From Ruminococcaceae bacterium UBA1741 (lineage in GTDB: Bacteria > Bacillota > Clostridia > Oscillospirales > Acutalibacteraceae), in the NCBI GenBank assembly GCA_002315685.1, contig DCHX01000032.1:1-6877 (forward strand): a DNA stretch of 6,877 bases. Direction: 5' to 3'. The position numbers were made by a program, and so were the translations under genes. Below the pieces are notes generated by a model. The model did no database searches. It saw nothing but the letters and a program-made list of their open reading frames with translations, and was not told the DNA's origin. Positions 6,494 to 6,877 of this stretch are shown one piece after another (the first letter of the stretch is position 1; every line of letters begins with the position of its first letter).

Positions 6494-6573
6494 AAAAAAA
6501 CCTTGCAAAACCGAAAAAAATATGTTATCATATTATTTACTTAGACGGCATATCGGTTTTGCCAAGATTTTTT
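6494..6573 (+). terminator. Candidate terminator-like hairpin enclosing the secG promoter
   Basis: The left arm (6502-6514, CTTGCAAAACCGA) pairs with the right arm (6553-6566) over 13 bp with one bulged C at 6563; ten of these pairs are uninterrupted. An A-tract (6494-6500) precedes the left arm and a T-tract (6568-6573) follows the right arm, as in two-way intrinsic terminators. The loop is 38 nt and contains a small hairpin (6519-6534). Only RNA coming from the upstream operon carries both arms; RNA begun at the enclosed promoter carries only the right arm. The large loop and the one-base gap before the T-tract make its strength as a terminator uncertain. Confidence 0.45.
6503..6531 (+). 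promoter_or_regulatory. Promoter of secG
   Basis: A -35 box TTGCAA (6503-6508) is separated by 17 bp from an extended -10 box TGTTATCAT (6523-6531; hexamer TATCAT 6526-6531). Transcription would start near 6538, giving a leader of about 50 nt. The -10 box lies in the palindrome AATATGTTATCATATT (6519-6534). A separate promoter fits a 104-bp gap and the need for constant SecG supply. Confidence 0.75.
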
Positions 6574-6586
6574 GGAGGTTATAATA

Positions 6587-6835
6587 ATGAATGCGTGGCA
6601 GATTATTTTAGGAATAGCGGTAATCGTTGTTTCTTTATTTATCATTGGTGTAGTTGTTTTACAGCAGGGACATCGTGCCGGTATCAGCGGAGCAATTTCC
6701 GGTGGTGCTGATACATTCCTTTCTAAAAACAAGGCTCGTACGCTTGATGCTACATTAGCTCGTCTTACAAAATGGATTGCTTTGCTCTTCTTTGTACTTG
6801 CAATCGTTGCTAATGTTTTTGCTCTTAAAGGTTAA
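6587..6835 (+). CDS. secG: Preprotein translocase subunit SecG
   Basis: Small membrane subunit of the SecYEG channel that helps SecA-driven protein export. The 82-aa product has two membrane helices (about 4-25 and 61-80) with a cytoplasmic connecting loop. The conserved SecG loop is plain: VVVLQQGHRAGISGAISGGA (22-41, with Q26-Q27 and the Gly-rich GISGAISGGA) and then DTFLSKNKARTLDATLARLTK, the Firmicutes form. I start at ATG 6587, 8 bases after a strong GGAGG (6574-6578); an in-frame TTG at 6572 overlaps that site and is rejected. It has its own promoter and terminator. In many clostridia rnr and smpB follow secG, but the window ends before the next gene. Confidence 0.96.
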   Translation: MNAWQIILGIAVIVVSLFIIGVVVLQQGHRAGISGAISGGADTFLSKNKARTLDATLARLTKWIALLFFVLAIVANVFALKG

Positions 6836-6849
6836 ATAAGATATAATTT

Positions 6850-6877
6850 AAGCACCGACTTTGTCGGTGCTTTTTTT
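6850..6877 (+). terminator. Intrinsic terminator after secG
   Basis: A perfect 10-bp stem, AAGCACCGAC (6850-6859) with GTCGGTGCTT (6863-6872), closes a 3-nt TTT loop and runs into a T-tract from 6871 to the window end. It lies 14 bp after the secG stop and should end that transcript. Confidence 0.95.

Noticed and set aside
6547..6563. Small GGCA/TGCC hairpin in the secG leader
   Set aside because: Four base pairs with a 9-nt loop is too weak to support alone and overlaps the stronger long-range pairing.
6572..6586. Upstream TTG start for secG
   Set aside because: It overlaps the GGAGG site and adds residues ahead of the usual SecG N-terminus.
6483..6586. Possible tRNA or riboswitch upstream of secG
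   Set aside because: Some Firmicutes have a tRNA-Leu near secG, so I looked for cloverleaf arms and a GTTCRAATC-like T-loop; none is present and the gap is explained by the promoter and inverted repeat.
6842..6847. Perfect TATAAT just before the final terminator
   Set aside because: The best -35 at the right distance (TTGCTC, 6819-6824) is poor and any transcript would run straight into the terminator; likely chance in AT-rich DNA.

Overview
The window reads as a chromosomal housekeeping segment from a low-GC Gram-positive bacterium, most likely a member of the class Clostridia (Oscillospiraceae/Ruminococcaceae-like). The basis is the AT-rich composition, strong GGAGG-type ribosome binding sites on tightly packed co-directional genes, the ScpA/ScpB condensin partners, a GerW/YtfJ sporulation protein, an RsuA-family RluB and a Firmicutes-type SecG. 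The family calls are made by eye from motifs; no database search was possible. No mobile element, CRISPR array, tRNA or rRNA was seen.

Layout: bases 1-122 hold a good sigma-A-type promoter (TTGAAA, 17 bp, TATACT) set among short inverted repeats. It appears to drive nine genes on the + strand: an M24 Xaa-Pro aminopeptidase, a short M50 (YwhC-like) membrane metalloprotease, scpA, scpB, a DUF2953 (YtfI-like) protein, gerW (ytfJ), a D-Ala-D-Ala carboxypeptidase (S11), rluB, and a small protein that looks like a degenerate GNAT domain. Gaps are 0-49 bp, and scpA/scpB, scpB/DUF2953, DUF2953/gerW and dac/rluB overlap by 4, 4, 8 and 11 bases, so they are probably co-transcribed and partly translationally coupled. 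A 104-bp gap (6483-6586) carries a second promoter (TTGCAA, 17 bp, TGTTATCAT) for secG, and a strong intrinsic terminator closes the window.

How the genes fit together: ScpA and ScpB act with Smc in chromosome segregation; the carboxypeptidase trims peptidoglycan; GerW and the DUF2953 protein belong to the spore-associated ytfI-ytfJ pair; RluB modifies 23S rRNA; SecG is a subunit of the SecYEG translocon. B. subtilis keeps scpA-scpB, dacB-spmA-spmB and rluB in one neighbourhood and ytfI-ytfJ elsewhere. Here ytfI-ytfJ is inside the cluster and spmA/spmB are absent between dac and rluB.

I found no clear new multigene system. The most unusual signal is in the secG leader: both promoter elements lie inside a long inverted repeat flanked by an A-tract and a T-tract. 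RNA reading through from the upstream operon could fold into a terminator-like hairpin just before the secG ribosome binding site, whereas RNA starting at the nested promoter lacks the left arm and could not. Other points worth a look are operator-like repeats at the operon promoter, a hairpin at the 3' end of the GNAT-like gene, and an anti-Shine-Dalgarno-like sequence that could mask the dac ribosome binding site.
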